Shown here one piece after another: positions 1 to 9,718 of a stretch of 54,694 bases of DNA. Source of the stretch: Pseudoxanthomonas suwonensis (GTDB lineage Bacteria; Pseudomonadota; Gammaproteobacteria; Xanthomonadales; Xanthomonadaceae); NCBI GenBank assembly GCA_030535605.1, contig JAUNRQ010000002.1, positions 1-54,694 of the forward strand. Reading direction: 5' to 3'. How positions within the stretch are numbered: position 1 is the stretch's first letter; each line of letters opens with the position of its first letter. The position numbers were made by a program, and so were the translations under genes. The notes beneath the pieces are model-generated. The model made no database searches and was not told the DNA's origin. It saw only the letters and a program-made list of their open reading frames with translations.

Positions 1-79
1 CATGGCCGTGGGCGAAGGCATCGAGAAGGTCAAGGAAGACTACGCCGCCGAAGTGATGAAGCAGGCCGGCCTGGCCTGA
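1..79 (+). CDS. tsf: Elongation factor Ts, C-terminal end (partial)
   Basis: Only the last 25 codons are in the window, ending at TGA 77-79. The translated tail contains VGEGIEKVKEDYAAEV, which matches the conserved C-terminal end of EF-Ts, the guanine nucleotide exchange factor for EF-Tu. The gene starts outside the window. Its position directly before pyrH and frr is the standard rpsB-tsf-pyrH-frr order, which supports the call. A strong intrinsic terminator follows within 30 bases, so tsf is probably separated transcriptionally from pyrH. Confidence 0.9.
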   Translation, partial: MAVGEGIEKVKEDYAAEVMKQAGLA

Positions 80-102
80 TCCATCGTCTCACGGCACGAT
101 GG

Positions 103-135
103 GAAGAAGCCCGCGGAAACGCGGGCTTCTTCGTT
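103..135 (+). terminator. Rho-independent terminator after tsf
   Basis: A perfect 12-bp stem (103-114 pairing with 121-132, core AAGAAGCCCGC / GCGGGCTTCTT) with the 6-base loop GGAAAC. The T-tract after it is short and interrupted, but the stem is strong and lies right after the tsf stop codon. It would end the rpsB-tsf transcript before pyrH. Confidence 0.8.
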
Positions 136-266
136 GCCGGACGCCGGTCCGAAGGACGCTGCGGTCGGCTGGCGCGTCCCGCCGCAAGCGGCGCGCGTGC
201 GCCGGGCGTGGATGCCACCACGCATTCGCGGCGCCCACGCGTGGCGTCCGCGAGCGCCGCGCACGG

Positions 267-272
267 TAGAAT
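267..272 (+). promoter_or_regulatory. Possible -10 element upstream of pyrH
   Basis: TAGAAT lies 29 bases before the pyrH ATG, just downstream of the tsf terminator where a new promoter is expected. The same TAGAAT box precedes the MscS-like gene near 51848. No convincing -35 hexamer is visible at 17 bp, so this is tentative. Confidence 0.35.
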
Positions 273-301
273 GCGGCACCTCGGATTCGACTGGAACCAC
301 C

Positions 302-1018
302 ATGACTGACCTCGCCCATCGCCGCGTCCTGCTCAAGCTTTCCGGCGAGGCCCTGATGGGCGACGAGGATTACGGAATCGACCCCAAGGTGCTGCACCGG
401 CTGGCGGCGGAGGTCATGGAGGCACACGAGGCCGGCGCGGAAATCGCGCTGGTGATCGGTGGCGGCAACATCTTCCGCGGTGCCGGACTGGCCGCCGGTG
501 GCATGGAGCGGGTCACCGGCGACCAGATGGGCATGCTGGCGACGGTGATCAACGCCCTGGCAATGCAGGACGCGCTGGAGAAGCTGGGCGGCAAGGCGCG
601 GGTGATGAGCGCCATCAAGATCAATGACGTGTGCGAGGACTACATCCGTCGCCGTGCGATCCGGCATCTGGAAAAGGGCCGCATCACCATCTTCGCCGCC
701 GGCGTTGGCGCACCGTTCTTCACCACCGATTCCGGCGCGGCGCTGCGCGCGGTGGAAATCGGCGCCGACCTGTTGCTGAAGGCCACGAAGGTCGACGGCG
801 TCTACGACACGGACCCGAAGAAGCACCCGGACGCGGTTCGGTTCGACACGCTGCATTACAGCGAGGTCATCGCGCGCAACCTGCAGGTGATGGATACCGC
901 CGCCTTCGCACTGGCGCGTGACGCCGCCCTGCCCCTGCGCATCTTCGACATGGACGAGCCTGGTGCGCTGCTGCGCATTCTGCGCGGCGAGGCGCTCGGC
1001 ACCCTGGTTCACGCCTGA
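302..1018 (+). CDS. pyrH: UMP kinase
   Basis: Phosphorylates UMP to UDP with ATP in cytoplasmic pyrimidine nucleotide synthesis; the family is the hexameric bacterial amino-acid-kinase-fold UMP kinase. At 238 residues the protein is of normal family length. It begins with [11 protein letters not shown], the phosphate-binding N-terminal strand, and has [10 protein letters not shown], the glycine-rich loop, then [20 protein letters not shown] in the region contacting UMP and ATP. The ATG at 302 is chosen because it places the KLSGEAL motif about 11 residues in, as in homologues. The frame is open upstream to 134, but that leader is unlike the family. It sits between tsf and frr as in most proteobacteria. 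Confidence 0.95.
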   Translation: MTDLAHRRVLLKLSGEALMGDEDYGIDPKVLHRLAAEVMEAHEAGAEIALVIGGGNIFRGAGLAAGGMERVTGDQMGMLATVINALAMQDALEKLGGKARVMSAIKINDVCEDYIRRRAIRHLEKGRITIFAAGVGAPFFTTDSGAALRAVEIGADLLLKATKVDGVYDTDPKKHPDAVRFDTLHYSEVIARNLQVMDTAAFALARDAALPLRIFDMDEPGALLRILRGEALGTLVHA

Positions 1019-1132
1019 GGTCCGTTTCCGCCCGCGCCGCGCGCGGTGGTTTCCCGGCCCCGCAGGCCGGCATGCGTTGATGTGGCGGCGGGATGCGCCG
1101 GCGCCGCGCTCCTCAGTGCCGGCTGCACGCCG

Positions 1133-1138
1133 TATACT
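1133..1138 (+). promoter_or_regulatory. Possible -10 element upstream of frr
   Basis: TATACT lies in the 151-base pyrH-frr gap, 31 bases before the frr start, in a suitable position for a promoter. A recognisable -35 is lacking, so the assignment rests on the -10 match and position only. Confidence 0.3.
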
Positions 1139-1169
1139 CCTCCGGTTACGCAGTCCACCGGAGCCGGGC

Positions 1170-1730
1170 ATGAGCATCAACGACATCAAGAAGGACGCGC
1201 AGACGCGCATGGCCAAGAGCGTCGAGGCGCTTCGGCACACCCTGGTCAAGGTCCGCACCGGCCGCGCATCGACCGCGCTGGTCGACCACATCAAGGTCGA
1301 CTATTACGGCTCGGACATGCCGCTGTCGCAGGTGGCCAGCGTCGCCGTCGCCGATGCCCGCTCGCTGGTGATCACCCCGTGGGAAAAGCAGATGGTGGCC
1401 CCCATCGAAAAGGCCATCCTTGCCTCGGACCTGGGCCTGACCCCGAACACCGCCGGCACCGTCATCCGCCTGAACCTGCCTGCGCTGACCGAAGAGCGCC
1501 GCAAGGAACTGACCAAGGTGGTGCACGCCGAAGGCGAGGACAGCAAGGTCGCGATCCGCAACATCCGCCGCGACGCCAATCAGCAGGTCAAGGAACTGCT
1601 GAAGGAAAAGCTGGTCACCGAGGACGACGTGCGCCGCTCCGAGGACGACATCCAGAAGATCACCGACGCGGCCGTCACCGACGTCGACGAGGTGGTGAAG
1701 GGCAAGGAAGCCGAGTTGATGGCGGTCTGA
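1170..1730 (+). CDS. frr: Ribosome recycling factor
   Basis: Works with EF-G to split post-termination ribosomes. The 186-residue product is the usual length of the family. It opens with [20 protein letters not shown], contains [11 protein letters not shown] and the [20 protein letters not shown] region of the three-helix-bundle domain, and ends in the family's typical LMAV. The ATG at 1170 gives this length and follows GAGCCGGGC; upstream in-frame sequence is not family-like. pyrH precedes it and uppS follows, the common order in Xanthomonadales. Confidence 0.95.
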   Translation: MSINDIKKDAQTRMAKSVEALRHTLVKVRTGRASTALVDHIKVDYYGSDMPLSQVASVAVADARSLVITPWEKQMVAPIEKAILASDLGLTPNTAGTVIRLNLPALTEERRKELTKVVHAEGEDSKVAIRNIRRDANQQVKELLKEKLVTEDDVRRSEDDIQKITDAAVTDVDEVVKGKEAELMAV

Positions 1731-1815
1731 GGACCGCTTTTCGTCCGGCGACACGCCCGCGCGGGCCCGCGAGCCCTGCTCCCGACCCGCGCCACGGCGC
1801 CCGCAAGTGCACGCC

Positions 1816-2583
1816 ATGCAAGCAGAATCCGCCATTCCCACCGCCAGCACGTTGCCGCGCCACCTGGCGGTGATCATGGACGGCAACGGCCGCTGGGCAA
1901 GACGGCGTGGCCGCCCGCGGATGGTCGGCCACCGTGCCGGTGCCCGCGCGGTCAACATCTGCATCGACGGCTGTCTTCGCCAGGGCATCCAAGTCCTGAC
2001 GCTGTTCGCGTTCTCCAGCGAGAACTGGGGGCGTCCCGCCGACGAGGTCGGCGCGCTGATGCGGCTGTTCCTGTCGGCGCTGGAGCGCGAGGTCGAAGAA
2101 CTGCATCGGCGCGGCGTGCGGGTGCGCTTCATCGGCGAGCGCAGCCGCTTCCAGCCGGCAATCCGCGAGCGCATGGAATCGGCCGAACGCCTGACCGGGA
2201 ACAACCGCCGGTTGCAGCTGAACATCGCTGCCAGCTACGGCGGTCGCCAGGACATCGCCAGCGCGGCACGCCGCTTGGCCGCCGACGCCCTCGCCGGGCG
2301 CATTGCGCCGGAGGCCATCGACGAAGAGGCGATCGGCCGCCACGTGGCGTTGGCCGCGCTGCCGGCACCCGACCTGTTCATCCGTACCGGTGGCGAACAG
2401 CGCATCAGCAATTTCCTGCTGTGGCAGCTGGCCTATACGGAACTGTGGTTCACCGACACGCTGTGGCCGGATTTCGACGAGGCCACCCTGGCCGACGCGC
2501 TGACCGACTATGGCCGCCGCCAGCGACGCTACGGCCTGACCGGCGAGCAGGTCGACGCAACCACGCGCGAGGAGAGCGCATGA
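1816..2583 (+). CDS. uppS: Undecaprenyl diphosphate synthase (cis-prenyltransferase)
   Basis: Condenses eight isopentenyl diphosphates onto farnesyl diphosphate to make the C55 carrier lipid for peptidoglycan and LPS synthesis. Visible signatures are HLAVIMDGNGRWARRRG with the catalytic Asp, FAFSSENWGRP, and DLFIRTGGEQRISNFLLWQ near the C-terminus. From ATG 1816 the protein has 255 residues; an in-frame GTG at 1807 would add three. The stop codon overlaps the cdsA start (ATGA at 2580-2583), indicating translational coupling with the next lipid-carrier gene. Confidence 0.94.
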   Translation: MQAESAIPTASTLPRHLAVIMDGNGRWARRRGRPRMVGHRAGARAVNICIDGCLRQGIQVLTLFAFSSENWGRPADEVGALMRLFLSALEREVEELHRRGVRVRFIGERSRFQPAIRERMESAERLTGNNRRLQLNIAASYGGRQDIASAARRLAADALAGRIAPEAIDEEAIGRHVALAALPAPDLFIRTGGEQRISNFLLWQLAYTELWFTDTLWPDFDEATLADALTDYGRRQRRYGLTGEQVDATTREESA

Positions 2584-3443
2584 CACGTACCCGGATCCTG
2601 GCGGCGCTGGTGATGGCACCGATTGCCATTGCGGCGATCCTGCTGCTGAACACCCCTTGGTTGGCACTGCTCGCGGCCGTCCTGTTCATGGGCGGGATGT
2701 GGGAGTGGTACCGGCTGGCAGACGTCGAGGACACCCTGGCGCGGCTGGTCCTCATCACCGCCAATCTGCTGCTGATGGTGGCGCTGGTCTGGGCCGGGCA
2801 TACCGGCAATGGCGGCAGCCTGGTGCTGCTGCAGGTGGCGGTGGTGATCGGCGTTGGCTGGTGGCTGCTGGCTGCGCTCTGGCTGCGCCATTACGACTTC
2901 GGCGCCGACCATGAGAGCCACGCACGCATCTTCAAGCTGGCGGCTGCGACGCTGGCCATCATTCCGGCATGGGCGGCGCTGGCACTGGTGCACGCCGGCG
3001 ACCCGGAGCCAAGCCGGATCCCCGGTGTCCAGCAGGGCCACGTCTGGCTGTTGTGCGCCCTGATGACCGTCTGGGCGGCCGACAGCGGTGCCTATTTCGC
3101 CGGGCGCCACCTTGGCAAGCACAAGCTCAGTCCCAGGATCAGCCCGAACAAGACCGTCGAGGGCCTGTTCGGCGGCATCGCCGCCGGCATGCTGGTGGCG
3201 CTGGCGATGGCGTGGTTGGCCGGTACCAGCGGCTGGGGCCTGCTGCAGGTGGCGGTACTGGCCTTGGTCACGGTGGTGTTCTCGGTGGTCGGGGATCTGT
3301 ATGAAAGCCTGATCAAGCGCCACGCCGGTGCCAAGGACTCGGGCGACCTGATCCCGGGCCACGGTGGGGTACTGGACCGCATCGACGCGGTGCTCGCCGC
3401 CCTGCCCGTGTTCGCGCTGGGCAAGTCGTTGCTGGGATTGTGA
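2580..3443 (+). CDS. cdsA: Phosphatidate cytidylyltransferase (CDP-diglyceride synthase)
   Basis: Integral inner-membrane enzyme that makes CDP-diacylglycerol from phosphatidate and CTP. The 287-residue protein has many hydrophobic segments and ends with the CDS signature: [19 protein letters not shown] followed by [14 protein letters not shown], including the metal-binding and catalytic Asp residues. The ATG at 2580 overlaps the uppS stop by the ATGA arrangement, which decides the start. The stop codon abuts dxr, so uppS-cdsA-dxr is a tightly packed unit. Confidence 0.94.
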   Translation: MTRTRILAALVMAPIAIAAILLLNTPWLALLAAVLFMGGMWEWYRLADVEDTLARLVLITANLLLMVALVWAGHTGNGGSLVLLQVAVVIGVGWWLLAALWLRHYDFGADHESHARIFKLAAATLAIIPAWAALALVHAGDPEPSRIPGVQQGHVWLLCALMTVWAADSGAYFAGRHLGKHKLSPRISPNKTVEGLFGGIAAGMLVALAMAWLAGTSGWGLLQVAVLALVTVVFSVVGDLYESLIKRHAGAKDSGDLIPGHGGVLDRIDAVLAALPVFALGKSLLGL

Positions 3444-3445
3444 CG

Positions 3446-4630
3446 ATGGCCTCCGCCATCCAGTCCATCACCGTGCTGGGCGCAACCGGCTCCATCGGCG
3501 GATCCGCGCTGGACGTGATCGCCCGCCATCCTGAGCGGATGCGGGTGCACGCACTGGTTGCCGGACGCGATGTCGACGCGCTGCTGGCCCTGTGTCGGCG
3601 ACACCGCCCCGCGCATGCGGCCATCGCCGACCAACATGTCTTTTCGCGTCTGCGCGATGGCCTGCTCGACGCCGGCCTGCCGACCCGCGCGCACGCCGGG
3701 ATGGCCGCGGTCGAGGCACTGGCAGCCGATGACGAATGCGACACGGTCGTCGCGGCGATCGTCGGTGCCGCCGGGCTGCCGTCCGCACTGGCCGCCGCGC
3801 GTGCCGGCAAGCGCCTGCTGCTGGCCAACAAGGAGTCGCTGGTGATGGCCGGCGAACTGCTGATGCAGGCGGTTCGCGATGGCGGCGGCACGCTGGTGCC
3901 GATCGACAGCGAACACAACGCGATCTTCCAATGCCTGCCGCCGGAAGGCTGCGATGGCCGGGTCGCGCGGATCGTGCTGACCGCCTCCGGCGGCCCGTTC
4001 CGCGGTCGCTCGCGCGACTCGCTGGCCGGCGTGACGCCGGAACAGGCCATCGCCCATCCGAAATGGACGATGGGGCCGAAGATCTCGGTCGACTCGGCGA
4101 CGCTGATGAACAAGGGGCTGGAGGTGATCGAGGCCCACCACCTGTTCGCGATCCCGCCCGAACGCCTGCAGGTGCTGGTGCACCCGCAGAGCCTCGTACA
4201 TTCCCTGGTGCAGTTCGTCGACGGCTCGACGCTGGCGCAACTGGGGCTGCCGGACATGCGCACCGCACTGGCGGTGGGCCTGGCATGGCCGCAGCGCATC
4301 GACTCCGGCGTGCACAGCCTGGACCTGCTGCAGCACGGCCGGCTGGAGTTCGAGCGGCCCGACACCGACACCTTCCCCTGCCTTCGACTGGCCTACCAGG
4401 CGCTGGAGCGCGGCGGCTGCGCCCCGGCGCAGCTCAATGCCCTGAACGAAATCGCGGTTTCAGCGTTTCTTCAGCAGCAGATCGCTTTCCTGTCCATTCC
4501 CGCGCTGATCGATCACGGGCTGCAGGCGCTGCCATCGCGGCCGGCGGACGGCATCGAAACGGTTCTCCACGCCGATGCCGAAGCCCGCGAGTTTGCCCGC
4601 ACCCATCTTGGCCGTTTCCGCATCGACTGA
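3446..4630 (+). CDS. dxr: 1-deoxy-D-xylulose 5-phosphate reductoisomerase
   Basis: First committed step of the MEP isoprenoid pathway, converting DXP to 2-C-methylerythritol 4-phosphate with NADPH. It has the N-terminal dinucleotide-binding motif [15 protein letters not shown], the [15 protein letters not shown] segment, [13 protein letters not shown] and the [20 protein letters not shown] active-site stretch. At 394 residues it has the usual length. ATG 3446 is two codons inside a GTG at 3440 that would overlap the cdsA stop; either is possible. It supplies precursors to UppS encoded two genes upstream. Confidence 0.95.
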   Translation: MASAIQSITVLGATGSIGGSALDVIARHPERMRVHALVAGRDVDALLALCRRHRPAHAAIADQHVFSRLRDGLLDAGLPTRAHAGMAAVEALAADDECDTVVAAIVGAAGLPSALAAARAGKRLLLANKESLVMAGELLMQAVRDGGGTLVPIDSEHNAIFQCLPPEGCDGRVARIVLTASGGPFRGRSRDSLAGVTPEQAIAHPKWTMGPKISVDSATLMNKGLEVIEAHHLFAIPPERLQVLVHPQSLVHSLVQFVDGSTLAQLGLPDMRTALAVGLAWPQRIDSGVHSLDLLQHGRLEFERPDTDTFPCLRLAYQALERGGCAPAQLNALNEIAVSAFLQQQIAFLSIPALIDHGLQALPSRPADGIETVLHADAEAREFARTHLGRFRID

Positions 4631-4699
4631 CCCCATGTTCCCGCCTACCACCCCCTTGAGCGCTCGCCGGCCCGACGCCGGCCAGCCGGACTGGTCACG

Positions 4700-6070
4700 A
4701 TGAGCGAGTTCATCGGCTCGCTGTGGTGGCTGGTGGTCAGCATCGGTGTCCTGGTCACCTTCCACGAGTTCGGCCATTACTGGGTCGCCAGGCGGTGCGG
4801 CGTGCACGTGCTGCGCTTTTCCGTCGGCTTCGGCAAGCCGCTGTGGTCGCGACAGGACCGCCACGGCACCGAATGGGCTGTCGCCGCGATCCCGCTGGGC
4901 GGTTACGTGAAGATGCTCGACGAGCGCGAGTACGAGATTCCCGCCGGCCAGCTCGACCAGACGTTCAACCGCAAATCCGTGTGGCAGCGCATCGCCATCG
5001 TCGCCGCCGGCCCGGTGGCGAACCTGCTGCTGTGCGTGCTGCTGCTTTGGGGGATGTTCCTGCTGGGCAGGCCGGATTACCGGCCGGTCGTCGGCCATGT
5101 GCAGGGCATCGCCGCGCAGGCCGGCCTTCGGGCCGACGACGTGCTGCTGCAGGTGGGCGGGCGCGATACCGCGACCTGGAGCGAGGCCGCGCTGGCGCTG
5201 ACCACCGCCGGCATGGATCGTGATGAGCTGCGGCTGCGGGTGCGTGACGCCGAGGGCGTCGAGCGCGAGCGCGTGCTGCCGCTGTCCCGACTGCCGCAGG
5301 GGCTGGATGAACGGCGCATCCCCGCGGCCATCGGCATCACCCCGCGCCACCTGCTGCTTCCGCCTGTCCTGGGCACGATCGAGCCGGACGCGCCGGCCGC
5401 GGGGGTGCTGCAGGCGTCAGACCGGATCACCGCCATCGATGCCCGCCGGATCACGCATTTCGAGCAGATCGGCCCGTTGCTGCAGCAATGGGGCCGGGAA
5501 GAGGGTGCGACCGGCTCCGGCGAGGTGATGGTGGAGGTGTTGCGGAACGACCAGCGCCTGGCACTGCCACTGCGGCCGCGCCTGCACAACGACCCGCAGC
5601 GCGGCGACTACTGGATCCTCGGCATCCGCCCGGCTGCCGGCGAAATGCCCGCCTACGACGCCAGCCAGCGCTTCGGCGCGATCGCTGCGGTCCCCGCCGC
5701 GTTTCGCGAAACCGCGCGGCTCGCCCGTGACAGCCTGGGAATGATCGGCCGCATGTTCAGCGGCCGTGCATCCGTGGAAAATGTGTCCGGGCCCATCACC
5801 ATCGCCCGCTACGCCAACGCCAGCGCGCAGCTCGGGCCGGCGTGGTTCCTCAGCTTCCTCGCCCTGCTCAGCCTGAGCCTGGCGATCATCAACCTGCTGC
5901 CGATCCCGGTCTTGGACGGCGGACACCTGCTGTATTACCTTATCGAGTTGGTCAAGGGCAGCCCGCTCAGTGAACGCGCGATGGCTGCCGGCCAGTACCT
6001 CGGCCTCGCCGCCATCGCCGGCCTGATGGGGCTGGCGTTCTACAATGACCTTCTGGGGCTGCTGCGATGA
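4700..6070 (+). CDS. rseP: Site-2 zinc metalloprotease RseP
   Basis: Inner-membrane intramembrane protease that cleaves anti-sigma-E factor and signal-peptide remnants, activating the envelope stress response. The HEFGH zinc-binding motif lies at residues 22-26 in the first membrane helix. Two PDZ-like segments occupy roughly residues 115-310, and the second zinc-ligand motif, in NLLPIPVLDGGHLLYYLIE, lies about 50 residues from the end. The 456-residue length fits the family. It precedes bamA, the usual pairing of envelope-stress and outer-membrane assembly genes. Its stop overlaps an ATG (6067) in the bamA frame. Confidence 0.95.
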   Translation: MSEFIGSLWWLVVSIGVLVTFHEFGHYWVARRCGVHVLRFSVGFGKPLWSRQDRHGTEWAVAAIPLGGYVKMLDEREYEIPAGQLDQTFNRKSVWQRIAIVAAGPVANLLLCVLLLWGMFLLGRPDYRPVVGHVQGIAAQAGLRADDVLLQVGGRDTATWSEAALALTTAGMDRDELRLRVRDAEGVERERVLPLSRLPQGLDERRIPAAIGITPRHLLLPPVLGTIEPDAPAAGVLQASDRITAIDARRITHFEQIGPLLQQWGREEGATGSGEVMVEVLRNDQRLALPLRPRLHNDPQRGDYWILGIRPAAGEMPAYDASQRFGAIAAVPAAFRETARLARDSLGMIGRMFSGRASVENVSGPITIARYANASAQLGPAWFLSFLALLSLSLAIINLLPIPVLDGGHLLYYLIELVKGSPLSERAMAAGQYLGLAAIAGLMGLAFYNDLLGLLR

Positions 6071-6123
6071 CGGCCACGTGCCGCCCACCCGCCGCAGCCC
6101 GCTTATTGCCACCTCCGGACCCC

Positions 6124-8661
6124 ATGATGACGCGATCCCCCGCCCGCAGCCTGCTCGCCCTCGCCCTGCTCTCCGCGCTGGCCACGCAGTCCGCCGCCCC
6201 CGCCTGGGCCCAGGCCGCCAATCCATTCTCGGTGACGCCGGCCGCCGATGCCGGCACGCCCCTGTCCGCGGACGCCTTCACGGTCAGCGACATCCGCGTG
6301 GATGGCCTGCAGCGGATCGGTGCCGGCACCGTGTTCACCTATCTGCCGGTCGAACGCGGTGACACCGTCGACCAGGGCCGAGTGGGCGAGGCAATCCGTG
6401 CCTTGTACCGCACCGGGTTCTTCGAGGACGTGCGCATGGACCGCCAGGGCAACATCCTGGTGGTGACCGTGGTCGAGCGTCCGGCGATCAACCGCCTGAC
6501 CCTCAGCGGCAACAAGGACATCAAGACCGAAGACCTGACCCGCGGCCTGCGCGAGATCGGCCTGGCCGAGGGCGAGACCTTCGACCGTCTGGCACTCGAC
6601 CGCGTGACCCAGGAACTGACCCGCCAGTACAACAACCGCGGCAAGTACAACGTCAAGATCGAGCCGACGGTGAGCCGCCTGGACCGCAACCGGGTCGACG
6701 TCACGATCAACGTGGACGAAGGCAAGGCCGCCAAGATCCGTCACATCAACCTGGTCGGCACCGAAAAGTACGACAGCGACGACATCCTCAAGACCTGGGA
6801 ATCTTCCGAAAGCAACTGGCTGAGCTGGTACCGCCGCGACGACCAGTACTCGCGTGAAAAGCTCTCCGGCGACCTGGAACGGCTCAACGAGTACTACCTG
6901 GATCGTGGCCACATCGACTTCAGCGTCGACAACACCCAGGTCTCGATCAGCCCCGACAAGCGCGACATGTACATCACCGCGGGCATCACCGAGGGCGAGC
7001 AGTACACGCTGTCCAGCATCAAGCTGGCCGGCGACCTGGTGCTGCCCGAAGAAGACCTGATGCGGCTGGTGATGGTGCGCGAAGGCCAGGTCTTCTCGCG
7101 GCGCTTGCTGGAATTCACCTCCGACGCCATCACCGCCACCCTGGGCAACATCGGCTATGCCTTCGCCCAGGTCACGCCGGTTCCCGAGGTCGACCGCGAA
7201 GCCCGCACCGTCGGCATCACCTTGCAGGTGCAGCCGGGGCCGCGGGTCAACGTGCGTCGCATCACCTTCAACGGCAATACCCGCACGTCCGACGAAGTGA
7301 TGCGCCGCGAACTGCGCCAGTTCGAGGGTGCGTGGTACTCGCAGGCCGCGATCGACCGCTCCAAGGTGCGCATGCAGCGGCTGGGCTATTTCGAGCCCGG
7401 CAGCGTCGAAGTCGAGACGGTGCCGGTGCAGGGCAGCCCGGATCAGGTCGATTTGGCCATCAGCGTCAAGGAAACCCAGTCCGGCAGCTTCACTTTCGGC
7501 CTGGGTTACTCGCAGCTGTCGGGCATGACCACCTCGATCCAGCTCAGCCAGAACAACTTCCTGGGCAGCGGCAACCGGATCTCGGTGGAAGCGCAGCGCA
7601 ACACCTACATGCAGCGCTACGCGTTCTCGTTCATGAACCCGTACTTCACCGACAACGGCATGTCGCTGGGCTACAACCTGTGGTGGCGCGAGTTCGACAA
7701 CTCCCGCTTCAACACCGCCTCGTACTCCACCACCAGTGGCGCGGCACAGATGGTGCTGGGCCTGCCGATCACCGAGAACGACACCGTCTCGGCCCTGTTC
7801 GGCATCGACCGCAACCAGATCTTCGCCTACCCCGGCTCGACCCCCTACGTCATCACCGACTACATCGATGCGCTGAACCGCCGCACCTTCAACAGCTGGC
7901 GCACCGAACTGGCCTGGGCACGCGACACCCGCAACGACTACTTCGCCCCCACCCGCGGCACCTACCAGCGCGTTTCGGCGGAAATCACCCTGCCCGGCTC
8001 CACGGTCGAGTACTACAAGCTCAACTACGAGTTCTCCCGCTACTGGCCGCTCCACCGTGCGCTGGTGCTGAATACCCGTGCCGAAGTGGGCTACGGCGAC
8101 AGCTATGGCGACGCGGTGACCCGCAACATCTGCTGGGTGGCACCGACCGAGGCCAACCCGAACCCGAACATCACCCCCGTCGACCAGTGCTCCCCGACGT
8201 CGCTGGACTACCTCAAGACGGTGACCGCCGACGGCCTGCCGTTCTTCGAGAACTTCTACGCCGGTGGCACGCGCTCGGTGCGCGGTTTCCGCGACAACAC
8301 CCTGGGCCCGCGCGTCGGCATCCTGCCGGGCATGCCGCAAATCCAGCCGATGGGTGGCGCGGTCAAGACCGTGGGCTCGCTGGAAATGATCTTCCCGACG
8401 CTGATCAACTCGCCAGCGGCGCGTGTCTCGGCGTTCGTCGATTTCGGCAACGTGTTCGCCAGCCGCGACGGCTTCGATGCCGGCGAACTGCGGGCATCGG
8501 CCGGCGTGGCCCTGCTGTGGCGCGCGCCGGTGGGTCCGATTTCCATCAGCTATGCCCTGCCGCTTCGCAAGCAGGACTCGGTGTTCAACAGCGACGGCAC
8601 CCTGCTGCGCCAGGGTGACGAGATCGAACGGCTGCAGTTCACCTTCGGCGGCGCGTTCTGA
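6124..8661 (+). CDS. bamA: Outer membrane protein assembly factor BamA
   Basis: Essential Omp85 protein that folds beta-barrel proteins into the outer membrane. From the ATG at 6124 the product has 845 residues: a signal peptide (hydrophobic LLALALLSALATQ, cleavage near AWAQA), five POTRA repeats up to about residue 430, then a beta-barrel. The barrel has the conserved GTRSVRGFRDNTLGPR loop with the VRGF motif and a terminal Phe (FTFGGAF), as required for Bam recognition. The frame is open to an ATG at 6067 overlapping the rseP stop, but that would bury the signal peptide behind a proline-rich leader. The 6127 ATG is an alternative. Confidence 0.95.
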   Translation: MMTRSPARSLLALALLSALATQSAAPAWAQAANPFSVTPAADAGTPLSADAFTVSDIRVDGLQRIGAGTVFTYLPVERGDTVDQGRVGEAIRALYRTGFFEDVRMDRQGNILVVTVVERPAINRLTLSGNKDIKTEDLTRGLREIGLAEGETFDRLALDRVTQELTRQYNNRGKYNVKIEPTVSRLDRNRVDVTINVDEGKAAKIRHINLVGTEKYDSDDILKTWESSESNWLSWYRRDDQYSREKLSGDLERLNEYYLDRGHIDFSVDNTQVSISPDKRDMYITAGITEGEQYTLSSIKLAGDLVLPEEDLMRLVMVREGQVFSRRLLEFTSDAITATLGNIGYAFAQVTPVPEVDREARTVGITLQVQPGPRVNVRRITFNGNTRTSDEVMRRELRQFEGAWYSQAAIDRSKVRMQRLGYFEPGSVEVETVPVQGSPDQVDLAISVKETQSGSFTFGLGYSQLSGMTTSIQLSQNNFLGSGNRISVEAQRNTYMQRYAFSFMNPYFTDNGMSLGYNLWWREFDNSRFNTASYSTTSGAAQMVLGLPITENDTVSALFGIDRNQIFAYPGSTPYVITDYIDALNRRTFNSWRTELAWARDTRNDYFAPTRGTYQRVSAEITLPGSTVEYYKLNYEFSRYWPLHRALVLNTRAEVGYGDSYGDAVTRNICWVAPTEANPNPNITPVDQCSPTSLDYLKTVTADGLPFFENFYAGGTRSVRGFRDNTLGPRVGILPGMPQIQPMGGAVKTVGSLEMIFPTLINSPAARVSAFVDFGNVFASRDGFDAGELRASAGVALLWRAPVGPISISYALPLRKQDSVFNSDGTLLRQGDEIERLQFTFGGAF

Positions 8662-8671
8662 GGCCGTCGCC

Positions 8672-9718
8672 CTGGCTACGTCCGCCTTCACCACGGGTGA
8701 ACTGGCAACACGCTTTGGCCTGCGTCTGCAAGGCGATTCCGAAACCCTGATCGACGGCGTCGGCACCCTTGCCGGCGCCGGGCCGACGCAGCTGGGTTTC
8801 CTTGCCAATCCCGCCTACCGTGCCCAGTTGGCCGACACGCTCGCCGGCGCCGTGCTGTTGCGCGAGGCCGATGCCGAGGGCTTTGCCGGCGTCGCCCTGG
8901 TCACGCCGGACCCGTATGCGATGTTCGCGCGGATCGCCGCGCTGTTCGACGTGCGTGAATCACGCGCTGCCGGCGTCCACCCGACTGCCTTCGTCGATGC
9001 GAGCGCGCAGGTCGCGGCGGGCGCGCATGTGGGTCCGCACGCCAGCATCGGTGCACGCTCGCGCATTGCCGAGGGCGCGATCATCGGCCCGGGTTGCGCG
9101 ATCGGCGAGGATTGCGAGGTCGGTGCCGACAGCGAACTCGTCGCACGGGTGACGCTGGTGCGACGCGTCCGCCTGGGCCAACGCGTTCTGGTGCATCCGG
9201 GCGCCGTGCTGGGCGCCGACGGCTTCGGCATTGCCGTGGACAAGGACGACGAGGGTCGGGCGCACTGGCGCAAGATCCCGCAACTGGGCGGCGTGCGCGT
9301 GGGTGATGACTGCGAGATCGGCGCCAACACCTGCATCGACCGCGGCGCGCTGGAAGACACCGTGCTGGAAGAGGACGTGCGCCTGGACAACCTGGTGCAG
9401 ATCGGCCACAACGTCCATGTCGGCGCACACACGGCCATGGCCGGATGCGTCGCCATCGCCGGCAGCACGCGCATCGGGCGCTGGTGCCTGATCGGCGGCG
9501 GTGCCGGCGTCGTCGGCCACATCCATCTCTGCGACCGGGTCACTGTGACCGCGATGAGCCTGGTCACCCGTTCGATCGACCAGCCGGGCGAGTATTCCTC
9601 CGGCACCCCGATCATGGACAATCGCAGTTGGCGCAAGAGCGCCGCGCGCTTCAAGCAACTGGATGGCCTGGCACGGGCCGTGCACGGGCGCGACAAGAAC
9701 AACAGGGAGAATCCATGA
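8672..9718 (+). CDS. lpxD: UDP-3-O-(3-hydroxyacyl)glucosamine N-acyltransferase
   Basis: Third enzyme of lipid A synthesis, adding the N-linked hydroxyacyl chain. The N-terminal domain starts FTTGELATRFGLRLQGD and includes TQLGFLANPAYR. A left-handed beta-helix of hexapeptide repeats follows (for example VAAGAHVGPHASIG), with a catalytic-type His in DNLVQIGHNVHVGAHT. No ATG, GTG or TTG lies at the expected N-terminus. CTG at 8672 gives a family-length protein and is preceded by GAGG at 8660-8663 with 8-base spacing. The alternative is GTG 8615, overlapping bamA by 47 bases and adding 19 unconserved residues without a clear ribosome site. The stop overlaps fabZ (ATGA). Confidence 0.88.
   Translation: MATSAFTTGELATRFGLRLQGDSETLIDGVGTLAGAGPTQLGFLANPAYRAQLADTLAGAVLLREADAEGFAGVALVTPDPYAMFARIAALFDVRESRAAGVHPTAFVDASAQVAAGAHVGPHASIGARSRIAEGAIIGPGCAIGEDCEVGADSELVARVTLVRRVRLGQRVLVHPGAVLGADGFGIAVDKDDEGRAHWRKIPQLGGVRVGDDCEIGANTCIDRGALEDTVLEEDVRLDNLVQIGHNVHVGAHTAMAGCVAIAGSTRIGRWCLIGGGAGVVGHIHLCDRVTVTAMSLVTRSIDQPGEYSSGTPIMDNRSWRKSAARFKQLDGLARAVHGRDKNNRENP

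Noticed and set aside
89..1294. Long minus-strand open frame antisense to pyrH
   Set aside because: Low-complexity Arg/Gly/Ala-rich translation with no domain, exactly opposite a clear UMP kinase gene; an effect of high GC.
6103..8808. 901-codon minus-strand open frame opposite bamA
   Set aside because: Composition is the antisense of the BamA frame, with no recognisable motif; bamA is unambiguous.
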